A DNA stretch of 43,059 nt from Treponema sp. (GTDB taxonomy: Bacteria > Spirochaetota > Spirochaetia > Treponematales > Treponemataceae): NCBI GenBank assembly GCA_017616165.1, contig JAFZYR010000028.1, positions 1 through 43,059 on the forward strand. Reading direction: 5' to 3'. The translations under genes were made by a program, and so were the position numbers. The notes below the pieces were generated by a model. That model worked only from the letters and a program-made list of their open reading frames with translations. It ran no database searches and was not told where the DNA came from. This document shows positions 21,952 to 29,715 of the stretch, piece by piece. Each line of letters opens with the position of its first letter. Positions within the stretch are counted from its first letter, which is position 1.

Positions 21952-22947
21952 ATGAAAAAATTATTAATTCTTGTGGCAGCTGTGGCTGTGACTCTGGTTG
22001 GATGTAAGAAAGAGCTTACATTCGAAAATTATGACAGCAAAATTGATGTAATTGCTTCTGGTGTAGCTCCGGCTGATATTGAGGCCTGGGAAAACGAAGT
22101 TGATTCAGACTTTGCAGCAGTTTTGGAAGCACTTGGAAATGACGGCGACCTTGAAGTACTCGAGGCTTTTGATGCAAAGTACGGAACCAGCATGGCAGAA
22201 ACAGGCGCTCGTTATGCAGAAGCACGCGCAGCTCGTTCAGGCAGCTCAAGCTCAAGCTCAAGCAGCTATCCTGCAATGCAGAACATGCCGTTTAACAAGG
22301 ATGGTGCTGTTTACGTTTCAGGCGGAACAGACGACCTTATTGGAACTGTAGTAGACTGGGTTTCTCCAAAGACACTCCCTGGTTCATACTATCACGCAGC
22401 AGTTCTTGATCTTGATAAGTATGACCCTTACAACGAAAACGTTTACTGTCTCGAAACTGCAATCTCTAAGGGTGCAGGTTATGAGTCAGCTTACAACTGG
22501 CGTACAAAGGTAAATGCTGCTGTTCTTAATCCAAAATATACTTTGACAAAATCTAAGCTCGATTCAGCTCAGGCTTACATGGATTACTACTGTGATATGG
22601 ACAACACAAACATGGAATACGGCTTCTTCAAGAACACCGTAAACATCTTTAATGTTGTTACAAAAGCCGATACCTACACCTGGTACTGTACAAAAGTTGT
22701 ATGGTGGGTTTACAACCTTTATGGCTGGGACATTGACTCTAACGACAACCGCATTGACTGGACAACCTCTGGACTGTACACAATCGTAAAGGACTACTAC
22801 TATGTACGTTACTTCTACAGCTCTTCTAAGAGAAAGGCTGCAATCAACGACTACATGAACAGTGCAAAAAAGAACATCGTTCTTGCCGAAGAAATTATGT
22901 TCTCTCCATACTTCACAAAAGTATTTGAAAACATAAGGGAATACTAA
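21952..22947 (+). CDS. Lipoprotein with predicted circularly permuted papain-like (YiiX/NlpC-P60-type) domain
   Basis: About 331 residues. The lipobox LVGC (Cys18) is followed by an alpha-helical acidic segment, a run of nine serines (about 97-105), then a domain reading GTVVDWVSPKTLPGSYYHAAV (in part), ETAISKGAGYES and YTWYCTKVVWWVYNLYGWDI. The order His148, Glu168, then Cys246 matches permuted NlpC/P60 proteases such as YaeF/YiiX, in which the catalytic His precedes the Cys. These act on peptides, amides or lipids. Catalysis is predicted, not shown. I chose ATG 21952, with GGGAGA upstream, over a TTG at 21937. The stop overlaps the next ATG by one base, so the two lipoproteins are coupled. 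Confidence 0.78.
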   Translation: MKKLLILVAAVAVTLVGCKKELTFENYDSKIDVIASGVAPADIEAWENEVDSDFAAVLEALGNDGDLEVLEAFDAKYGTSMAETGARYAEARAARSGSSSSSSSSYPAMQNMPFNKDGAVYVSGGTDDLIGTVVDWVSPKTLPGSYYHAAVLDLDKYDPYNENVYCLETAISKGAGYESAYNWRTKVNAAVLNPKYTLTKSKLDSAQAYMDYYCDMDNTNMEYGFFKNTVNIFNVVTKADTYTWYCTKVVWWVYNLYGWDIDSNDNRIDWTTSGLYTIVKDYYYVRYFYSSSKRKAAINDYMNSAKKNIVLAEEIMFSPYFTKVFENIREY

Positions 22948-24044
22948 TGCAAACTCTGTCCAATGCAACCGCAAAGGGCAGAAGTAATACCGCAGGTTGT
23001 CTAAAGCTTGCGGTATTTTTTTTATTCTGTCTGTGTTTATTTTCTGCTTGTCCTCAAGATGCCTCTGGCGGTGAAGCTGCTGTCCTTCCTTATGTAATAT
23101 ATGGAAAGCTTTATTCTTTTAGTCCTTCCTCGCTTGAAGAAGACAGAATTACACAGCATGATTTTTTTAATGTTCCGGACAGCTTTACTCAAAATGCAAC
23201 TGCTGCCTCCAAAAAAAAGGGATATATTCTTGCCTGGAATCAGCAGAATAAAAAGCTTTATCATATTACGGGGCAAAAGCTTGCATCAAAGGTTGACTTA
23301 AAGGCCAACCAGGTTTATGCGGGTTCAAATTATATCCTTGCTCAGTCTTCGTCTTTTATAGACAACAAGGGCTTTTCTTTTACATTATATTCTATTAAAT
23401 ACTCCTTGAACGGACGGAAAATCAAGCTTCGTTCGGTGTGGACCGGCTATATCGACTGCTTTGTTTCTAATTTCTTTTTTACAAATGATGGCGTGTGCGT
23501 TGCCGGAGGAACCCGCGATGACACAAAGAACAATGCTTTTTATATAACTGAAGACGATATTCACAAATGCTTTAGCACTGCAAAGGATTCCGACTTTTTA
23601 AGGCTCATACCTGTGGAAAAGTCAAAAGGGGCGAGCGTTTCAAAAGTTTATGCCTTCTTAAGCTGCCGTGAAAAATTTACCCGGGAAGCCATGCTTTATT
23701 CATTTAATCTGGACGATGCTCCGGAAAAGGCTCAGGAAATTAATCTTGGTGATGATGCCCTGCTTCCACAAGGCTTTGACTGCTTCTTTGGCTATGGCTT
23801 TGAATCCAACGGTAAAATTGTCCTTCCTGCGAGTATTAACAATGAAATAAACTTTGTATGCTATGATTACGCTGCGGGCAAAATTACAAAAGTGGTTTCT
23901 GATGCCGTAGGCTGCTTTACCGCTCTTGCCAACAGCCCGGATGGCTTTTACTATATAGCCCGCGACCCGACAATTGAAGATTCCTGGTACGGAATTTCCC
24001 TTTTTGATGGCCAGGAATGCAAAAAAATCACAAAATTTTTCTAA
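22947..24044 (+). CDS. Lipoprotein of unknown function
   Basis: 365 residues. A long N-region precedes the lipobox LFSAC (Cys35). The mature part is beta-rich with spaced motifs such as GYILAWNQQNKKLYHITG, SVWTGYIDCFVSNFFFTND, MLYSFNLDDAPEKAQEI and SPDGFYYIARDP, suggesting a beta-propeller-like or WD-like repeat fold, though I cannot name a family. It overlaps the stop of the papain-fold lipoprotein (TAATG junction) and has AAGGGA as ribosome binding site. Cotranscription suggests the two act together at the cell surface or in the periplasm. Confidence 0.75.
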   Translation: MQTLSNATAKGRSNTAGCLKLAVFFLFCLCLFSACPQDASGGEAAVLPYVIYGKLYSFSPSSLEEDRITQHDFFNVPDSFTQNATAASKKKGYILAWNQQNKKLYHITGQKLASKVDLKANQVYAGSNYILAQSSSFIDNKGFSFTLYSIKYSLNGRKIKLRSVWTGYIDCFVSNFFFTNDGVCVAGGTRDDTKNNAFYITEDDIHKCFSTAKDSDFLRLIPVEKSKGASVSKVYAFLSCREKFTREAMLYSFNLDDAPEKAQEINLGDDALLPQGFDCFFGYGFESNGKIVLPASINNEINFVCYDYAAGKITKVVSDAVGCFTALANSPDGFYYIARDPTIEDSWYGISLFDGQECKKITKFF

Positions 24045-24050
24045 ATTCTG

Positions 24051-24105
24051 TTGACGATTACACGCATAAATCATTAATTTTAAAGTAAGAATAAAATTTT
24101 ACTTT
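24051..24105 (+). promoter_or_regulatory. Promoter and palindromic operator candidate of grpE
   Basis: TTGACG (24051-24056), 17 bases, TTAATT (24074-24079). An inverted repeat AAAGTAA (24082-24088) / TTACTTT (24099-24105) straddles the expected transcription start near 24086, as an operator would. It is not the HrcA/CIRCE sequence (TTAGCACTC-N9-GAGTGCTAA), which I looked for and did not find here. Confidence 0.45.
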
Positions 24106-24117
24106 GTGGGTAGTGTA

Positions 24118-24789
24118 ATGTCAGACAAAGAAAACGAAAATTTGGAAGAAGAAAAGGTTCAGAACGAAGGTGCAGCTGAAGCTGGAACAGACGCTGGATC
24201 AGAAGGTGGCCCTTCGAGTGCCTCAGGGACCACAGATGGTGCTTCAGGGACCACAGACGGTGCCTCAGGAACCACAGATGGCACAGACGGTGCAGATGCT
24301 GCCGCTTCTGAAAAGGAGCTTACTCCCGAAGAAAAAATTGCTGCTCTGGAAAAAGAGATTGCAGATCTTAAGACTCAGGCACTTTACAAGGCTGCTGAAA
24401 ATGACAACTGGCGCAAGCGCATGATGCAGCAGAAGGATGAAGCTGTAGCTTATGCAAATGCTTCGCTGCTTGGTGACTTGCTCGACAGTCTGGACAACTT
24501 TGACCGCACTCTTGATGCCGCAAAGGATGCAAAGGACGCAAAATCTATTGCAGACGGAATCAAGATGATAAACAAATCGCTGGTTAAACTGCTCGAAGAC
24601 AAATATGGTCTTGTAAGCTACGGAAAAGAAGGCGACGAGTTTAATCCGGAAGAGCACGAAGCCATTGGCCGTCAGGAAGACGAAAAAGCCAAAAAAGAAA
24701 CACTGGCTCAGGTTTATCTTAAGGGCTACAAGCTTAAAGATAAGGTTATAAGACATGCTAAGGTAATGGTTAAGGTACCAAAACAATAG
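24118..24789 (+). CDS. grpE: GrpE, nucleotide exchange factor of DnaK
   Basis: About 223 residues. GrpE releases ADP from DnaK in the heat-shock chaperone cycle. A long disordered acidic N-terminus is followed by a coiled coil (EKIAALEKEIADLKTQALYK) and the C-terminal beta domain (KYGLVSYGKEGDEFNPEEHEAI, in part; VYLKGYKLKDKVIRHAKVMV). I chose ATG 24118; an in-frame GTG at 24106 is possible. The N-terminus holds a reverse-oriented family B repeat followed by three near-identical 21-base units encoding ASGTTDG. It is first gene of the grpE-dnaK-dnaJ cluster. Confidence 0.95.
   Translation: MSDKENENLEEEKVQNEGAAEAGTDAGSEGGPSSASGTTDGASGTTDGASGTTDGTDGADAAASEKELTPEEKIAALEKEIADLKTQALYKAAENDNWRKRMMQQKDEAVAYANASLLGDLLDSLDNFDRTLDAAKDAKDAKSIADGIKMINKSLVKLLEDKYGLVSYGKEGDEFNPEEHEAIGRQEDEKAKKETLAQVYLKGYKLKDKVIRHAKVMVKVPKQ
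24208..24282 (+). repeat. Family B repeat with 21-bp tandem amplification inside grpE
   Basis: GGCCCTTCGAGTGCCTCAGG (starting 24208) is family B in reverse orientation. Its right half CCTCAGGGACC is then repeated in three 21-base units (24220-24240, 24241-24261, 24262-24282), each encoding ASGTTDG. The second and third units differ from the first by two or three bases each. Confidence 0.85.
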
Positions 24790-24791
24790 CC

Positions 24792-24865
24792 CGTCATTGC
24801 GAGCACAAAGTGCGAAGCAATCCAGGTAAGTAGATTGCCACGTCGCTGCGCTCCTCGCAATGACG
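24792..24865. repeat. Inverted pair of family A repeats between grpE and dnaK
   Basis: A forward copy at 24792-24824 and a reverse copy at 24831-24865 face each other across a 6-base spacer, predicting a strong hairpin in the grpE-dnaK transcript. Confidence 0.85.
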
Positions 24866-24905
24866 ATGGTGATAAATAAGTAAATAATATTGAGAGGTAT
24901 AAATT

Positions 24906-26876
24906 ATGGGTAAGATTATTGGTATTGACTTGGGAACAACAAACTCTTGTGTCGCTGTAATGGAAAACGGCGAACCAGTCGTAATTCAGAATGCAGAAGG
25001 CGGAAGAACAACACCTTCTATTGTAGGATTTACATCTAAGGGAGACCGCATTGTTGGTGCTCCTGCTAAAAACCAGATGGTAACAAACCCTAAGAACACA
25101 ATTTATTCTGTAAAACGTCTTATCGGACACAGATTCAGTGAGCTTCAGGGTGAAGCAACAAAGCTTCCATATAAAGTAATTGATAACGGCTCAGACTGCC
25201 GTGTAGAAGTAGAAGAGGGCGGAGCTGCAAAGCAGTATTCACCACAGGAAATCTCTGCTTTCATCCTTCAGAAAATGAAGAAAACTGCAGAAGACTATCT
25301 TGGAGAAGCTGTAACAGAAGCTGTTATTACAGTACCTGCTTACTTCAACGACTCTCAGCGCCAGGCAACAAAGGATGCCGGTAAGATTGCAGGCCTTGAT
25401 GTAAAGCGTATTATCAACGAGCCTACAGCTGCTTCTCTTGCATTCGGATTCAATAAGGATCAGGACAAGGAAAAGACAATTGCTGTATACGACCTTGGTG
25501 GTGGTACCTTTGATATTTCTATTCTTGAGCTTGGTGACGGTGTATTCGAAGTTAAGTCTACAAACGGTGATACTCACCTTGGTGGCGATGACTGGGACCG
25601 TGTAATCATCAACTGGCTCGTAGATCAGTTTAAGGCAGATACAGGCATTGACCTTTCTAAGGATCCAATGGCTATGCAGCGTCTGCGTGAAGCTGCTGAA
25701 AATGCAAAGATCAGCCTTTCAAGCCAGACAACTACAGATATCAACCTTCCATTCATCACTGCTGATGCAACAGGTCCAAAGCACTTGCAGAAGTCTTTGA
25801 CACGTGCTCAGTTTGAACAGATGACTGATGGCCTTTATGAACGCACAAAGGAACCTTGCCGCAAGGCTCTTGCCGATGCAGGTATTTCTGCTGCCGACAT
25901 TGATGAGGTTCTCCTTGTTGGTGGTTCTTCTCGTATGCCAAAGGTTCAGGAAGTTGTTAAACAGATTTTTGGTAAAGAGGGTAGCCGTGCTGTAAACCCA
26001 GATGAAGCAGTTGCAGTAGGGGCAGCAATCCAGGGTGGTGTACTTGGCGGTGACGTAAAGGATGTTCTCCTTCTTGATGTTACTCCTCTTTCACTTGGTA
26101 TTGAAACAATGGGTGGCGTATTCACAAAGCTTATCCCTCGCAATACAACTATTCCTACAAAGAAGAGCCAGATCTTCTCTACTGCTGCCGACGGACAGAC
26201 TGCTGTATCAATTCACGTACTTCAGGGTGAACGCGAAATGGCAGACCAGAACAGAACTCTCGGACGCTTTGACCTGGTAGGTATTCCGGCTGCTCCACGT
26301 GGTGTTCCACAGATTGAAGTAACCTTCGATATCGATGCCAACGGTATTGTTCACGTATCTGCTAAGGATCTTGGTACAGGTAAGGAACAGCACATCCAGA
26401 TTACATCTTCTTCCGGACTTTCTGATGAAGAAATTGAAAAGATGGTTAAGGATGCCGAAGCAAATGCTGCAGCAGATAAGGCTAAGCGCGAAGGCGTAGA
26501 TGCCCGCAACGAAGCCGACAGCCTCATTTATGCAACCGAAAAATCTATCAAGGATCTTGGAGACAAGATTAACGGTGCAGAAAAAGAAAAGGTAGAAGCT
26601 GCAATTGCTGCCCTTAAGCAGGCTCTCCAGGGTGACAACGTAGAAGACATCAAGGCTAAGACAGAAGAGCTTAAGCAGTCTTCTTACAAGATTGCCGAAG
26701 AGCTTTACAAGCAGCAGGGTGCAGCTGGAGCTCAAGGTGGTGCAGAAGGCGCTGCCGGTGCAGACGCCGGTGCAGAAGGTGCCGCAGACGCTGGTGCAGA
26801 AGGCGAAAAGAAGTCCGGCTTTGACAAAGGCTCTGCAGACGATGTAGAGTACGAAGTCAAGGATGATGAAAAATAA
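24906..26876 (+). CDS. dnaK: Molecular chaperone DnaK (Hsp70)
   Basis: A 656-residue ATP-dependent chaperone. Signatures are [16 protein letters not shown] at the N-terminus, the phosphate-2 motif [16 protein letters not shown], the adenosine motif [13 protein letters not shown], and the substrate-binding domain beginning [14 protein letters not shown]. The C-terminal lid is followed by a Gly/Ala/Glu-rich tail ending EYEVKDDEK. Length is normal. GAGAGG precedes the ATG. It is expected to work with GrpE and DnaJ encoded on either side, but family A hairpins separate all three genes, so message levels may differ. Confidence 0.99.
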   Translation: MGKIIGIDLGTTNSCVAVMENGEPVVIQNAEGGRTTPSIVGFTSKGDRIVGAPAKNQMVTNPKNTIYSVKRLIGHRFSELQGEATKLPYKVIDNGSDCRVEVEEGGAAKQYSPQEISAFILQKMKKTAEDYLGEAVTEAVITVPAYFNDSQRQATKDAGKIAGLDVKRIINEPTAASLAFGFNKDQDKEKTIAVYDLGGGTFDISILELGDGVFEVKSTNGDTHLGGDDWDRVIINWLVDQFKADTGIDLSKDPMAMQRLREAAENAKISLSSQTTTDINLPFITADATGPKHLQKSLTRAQFEQMTDGLYERTKEPCRKALADAGISAADIDEVLLVGGSSRMPKVQEVVKQIFGKEGSRAVNPDEAVAVGAAIQGGVLGGDVKDVLLLDVTPLSLGIETMGGVFTKLIPRNTTIPTKKSQIFSTAADGQTAVSIHVLQGEREMADQNRTLGRFDLVGIPAAPRGVPQIEVTFDIDANGIVHVSAKDLGTGKEQHIQITSSSGLSDEEIEKMVKDAEANAAADKAKREGVDARNEADSLIYATEKSIKDLGDKINGAEKEKVEAAIAALKQALQGDNVEDIKAKTEELKQSSYKIAEELYKQQGAAGAQGGAEGAAGADAGAEGAADAGAEGEKKSGFDKGSADDVEYEVKDDEK

Positions 26877-26881
26877 AAAAA

Positions 26882-26982
26882 TGGATTGCCACGTCGCTGC
26901 GCTCCTGACGCAAAGCTTACCGACGTTTTGCTGCGCAAAAGTCGCGCAATGACGTCATTGCGAGCGTAGCGAAGCAATCCAC
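26882..26982. repeat. Family A repeats, one interrupted by a nested hairpin
   Basis: A reverse copy starts at 26882, is broken after CGCTCCT by about 36 bases, and resumes with CGCGCAATGACG ending at 26954. The inserted sequence contains its own inverted repeat (CGACGTTTTGC / GCAAAAGTCG). An intact forward copy follows at 26953-26982, overlapping its end by 2 bases. Confidence 0.75.
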
Positions 26983-27000
26983 TAATCAGGATAAACCAAA

Positions 27001-28155
27001 ATGGCAAAACGCGACTATTATGAAGTATTAGGTGTTGAAAAATCGGCAGACCAGGATACCATCAAAAAGGCATACCGTAAGCTTGCCGTAAAATATCATC
27101 CGGACCGAAATCCAGGCGACAAAGAGGCCGAGGAAAAATTCAAGGAGGCTACAGAAGCCTACGAGATTTTGTCCGATGAAGAAAAACGCCCTATTTATGA
27201 TCAGTACGGTTTTGCCGGCCTTGAAGGAATGGGAGGCGGCGGTGGCGGCGGAGCCCAGTATTCACACGCTTTCCATGACTTTAGCGACCTGTTTGGTGGA
27301 GCCGGTGGCGGCTTCTCCGATATTTTCGAAAGCATATTTGGCGGTGGCTTTGGAGGCGGTTCCCGCGGAGGAAGCAGACGCAGTGGTCCTGCAGCCGGTT
27401 CTTCGCTCCGATACGACCTTCACATCCTGTTTAAGGATGCCGTTTACGGAACCTCTGCCGACATTCATTTTAAACACAACGAAGCCTGTTCTGCCTGTCA
27501 CGGAACGGGTGGAGCCGCAGGCTCAAGCAAAAAGACCTGTCCAACCTGTAATGGAATGGGCCAGGTTCGTCAGGGCAACGGCTTTTTTACAATTCAGCAG
27601 ACCTGTCCTACCTGCCGTGGTAAGGGCGTAACAATAGACAAGCCTTGTCCAAGCTGCCGCGGAACCGGTATTACCGAAAAGAGCAAGATGATGTCGCTCA
27701 AGATTCCAGCCGGTTCAGACAACGGAAAACGCATTGTAATTCCGGGCCAGGGTGACGCAGGAGAAAACGGTGGACCAGCAGGAGACTTGGTAGTAGTACT
27801 CCACGTAGATTCTCATCCACTTTTCGAACGCGACGGTCAGGATTTGTACTGTGCAGTGCCGGTTTCTATGGCTCAGGCTGCACTTGGCGCCGATATTACC
27901 ATAAATTCCCTTGACGGAAAGAAGGTTACCATAAAAATCCCTTCTGGAACCACCAACGGAAAGCTTTTGCGCATAAAAGGCGAGGGTGTTCCTATGGCTG
28001 GAAGCACTCGCAAGGGCGATCTTTACGTTAAACTCATGGTTCAGATTCCTCAGAAGCTCAGCAGTAAGCAAAAAGAGCTTCTTCAGGCCTATATGGAGCT
28101 TGAAAACCCACCAAGCAACCCGGACTTAATGCCGCTGTCTAAGCTGGAGCAATAG
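27001..28155 (+). CDS. dnaJ: Co-chaperone DnaJ (Hsp40)
   Basis: 384 residues. The J domain (1-70) carries the HPD motif at 33-35, which stimulates DnaK ATPase. A Gly/Phe-rich linker (about 80-130) is followed by a zinc-binding region with four CxxCxGxG-type motifs ([32 protein letters not shown]) and the two C-terminal peptide-binding domains ending near [16 protein letters not shown]. It is a complete class A DnaJ. AGGA lies 12-15 bases before the ATG. It is the last gene of the chaperone cluster. Confidence 0.98.
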   Translation: MAKRDYYEVLGVEKSADQDTIKKAYRKLAVKYHPDRNPGDKEAEEKFKEATEAYEILSDEEKRPIYDQYGFAGLEGMGGGGGGGAQYSHAFHDFSDLFGGAGGGFSDIFESIFGGGFGGGSRGGSRRSGPAAGSSLRYDLHILFKDAVYGTSADIHFKHNEACSACHGTGGAAGSSKKTCPTCNGMGQVRQGNGFFTIQQTCPTCRGKGVTIDKPCPSCRGTGITEKSKMMSLKIPAGSDNGKRIVIPGQGDAGENGGPAGDLVVVLHVDSHPLFERDGQDLYCAVPVSMAQAALGADITINSLDGKKVTIKIPSGTTNGKLLRIKGEGVPMAGSTRKGDLYVKLMVQIPQKLSSKQKELLQAYMELENPPSNPDLMPLSKLEQ

Positions 28156-28163
28156 CAATCAAA

Positions 28164-28224
28164 TGGATTGCCGCGCTGCGCTCGCAATGACGACTTGGAT
28201 TGCCGCGCTGCGCTCGCAATGACG
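28164..28224. repeat. Two tandem family A repeats
   Basis: Identical-orientation copies at 28164-28192 and 28196-28224, each TGGATTGCC...CGCAATGACG, separated by 3 bases downstream of dnaJ. The two are nearly identical, suggesting recent duplication. Confidence 0.85.
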
Positions 28225-28254
28225 GAGTGTTTGCCCTTCAATGACGAAAAAAAG

Positions 28255-28282
28255 TACGAATTTTCCCCAAATTTGCCGATAA
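28255..28282 (+). promoter_or_regulatory. Sigma-28-like promoter of the phosphatase module
   Basis: An exact GCCGATAA (28275-28282) with a weak -35 TACGAATT (28255-28262) 12 bases upstream. An alternative sigma-70 extended -10, TGATAGAAT (28285-28293), overlaps. The gene begins 37 bases after the sigma-28-like box with GAGGT as ribosome binding site. Confidence 0.5.
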
Positions 28283-28319
28283 TGTGATAGAATAGTAGTA
28301 TCATAAATTTGAGGTGAGT

Positions 28320-29714
28320 ATGTATAAGACGCGGAGAAAAATCGTAACAATTTTCGTATATATTTTTGCGGTTGTTTTATTTATAGGCTTTTCATTATTT
28401 CTTATTCCGGCAAAGGCAGATGCAAAACCTTCTGTTTATTCGCTGCTTGCCGTTGCTGTTTTCTTTTGGGCAGTAATTTTTCTTGCACTCAAGCTCAAGG
28501 ATGCTCTTATTTCCAAGGTTCGCCACGATACACTGGAAAAGGGTGAGACTGTAATCATCAAAAAATTTATTGACAGACTCCGTTTCTGTTATACTCTTGA
28601 TGATTTTTATGTTGCAATCGGAGACTTTCTGGAAAGAAGGGGAGACTGTGCTGTCCTTCTTATTGATCGTGAAAAAAACTATACCTTATACAACAGTCCA
28701 AACAGAATCACTGCTTCTGAAAATATCCGCGAAAAAATGTGTCAGAACTTTGAAGTAAACTGGAAGGACGGCTACTACTACTTTGACCGCCACTTTGGTG
28801 TTACCTCACGCCTTAAAAAGTCACGCGGCTTCTTCTTGTGTTCAGAAAAGCAGCATATGTTTGTTTTCTGTACTTATACAAGACTTTTTGACCAGAGTAT
28901 TTATGAGCAGCTCTTTGAAGAATACAAGCGCTTTATCAAACGAACAGGTACTATTTCTCAGCTTTCTGAAATTGCGGCTACAACAAAGGAATGGCAGCAG
29001 CTTGCCGAAACACAGCAGTCCTTCCTTCCGCAGAAGATTCCAAATATTCCAAACCTCAAGATTGCTACTTACTTCCGTCCGCTTGTAAACGTATCGGGCG
29101 ACTACTTTTCAATTCTTCCTATTGATAAGAGCAAAACCCTGCTCATGCTTGGAGACGTTTCGGGTAAGGGACTTCCTGCCGCGCTCATCATGGGTTTGGT
29201 AATGAACACTGTAAAGATTATCGAAGACAAGGAAGACCTGGTTGGCGTAATCAAGGCTATTGATAAATCAATTAAGGGCATGCACCTTCAGGATAAATAT
29301 ACTGTATTGTTCCTTAGTATTATCGATACCGAAAAAATGAAGATCCGCTACATCAATGCTTCCATGTCGGATCCTATTATTCTTTCACCTTCTCCGGACG
29401 GCTACCGAATCAAGCCGCTTACTTCTAATGCTTCGCTTGTCGGAATTCTTGATATGGGTGATGTTACCGTTGCCGAAAAACGCCTGTTCCGAGGAGATAC
29501 CATCCTTATGGCAACTGACGGTGTTTCCGAAGTAATGGATGATTCTGGCGTTGAGCTTGGTGATACAGATATTTATAAAAAGACACTCATTGCGGGTGCC
29601 TCTAAATCTCCAAAAGAATTTGTTGATGATATTGTAGATCTTATCTGGAAATATAACGGCGATAAAAAACTTCATGATGACGTTACAATGATGATTGCCA
29701 AGGTAGGTTACTAA
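28320..29714 (+). CDS. Membrane-anchored PP2C-type (RsbU/SpoIIE) serine phosphatase
   Basis: About 464 residues. Two N-terminal membrane helices (about 9-30 and 40-60) are followed by a soluble sensor-like region (about 80-230) and a PPM/SpoIIE phosphatase domain: FLPQKIPNIPNLKIATYFRP, VSGDYFSI, LMLGDVSGKGLPAALIMG, MATDGVSEVMDDSG and DDVTMMIAKVG. The aspartates in these blocks are the Mn/Mg ligands. Such enzymes dephosphorylate STAS antagonists in partner-switching pathways. I chose ATG 28320 over an in-frame GTG at 28314, because GAGGT is better spaced for the ATG. It is followed after 1 base by a second phosphatase. Confidence 0.9.
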   Translation: MYKTRRKIVTIFVYIFAVVLFIGFSLFLIPAKADAKPSVYSLLAVAVFFWAVIFLALKLKDALISKVRHDTLEKGETVIIKKFIDRLRFCYTLDDFYVAIGDFLERRGDCAVLLIDREKNYTLYNSPNRITASENIREKMCQNFEVNWKDGYYYFDRHFGVTSRLKKSRGFFLCSEKQHMFVFCTYTRLFDQSIYEQLFEEYKRFIKRTGTISQLSEIAATTKEWQQLAETQQSFLPQKIPNIPNLKIATYFRPLVNVSGDYFSILPIDKSKTLLMLGDVSGKGLPAALIMGLVMNTVKIIEDKEDLVGVIKAIDKSIKGMHLQDKYTVLFLSIIDTEKMKIRYINASMSDPIILSPSPDGYRIKPLTSNASLVGILDMGDVTVAEKRLFRGDTILMATDGVSEVMDDSGVELGDTDIYKKTLIAGASKSPKEFVDDIVDLIWKYNGDKKLHDDVTMMIAKVGY

Positions 29715-29715
29715 T

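Noticed and set aside
24106..24789. HrcA/CIRCE regulation of grpE-dnaK
   Set aside because: I looked for TTAGCACTC-N9-GAGTGCTAA upstream of grpE, dnaK and dnaJ and did not find it.
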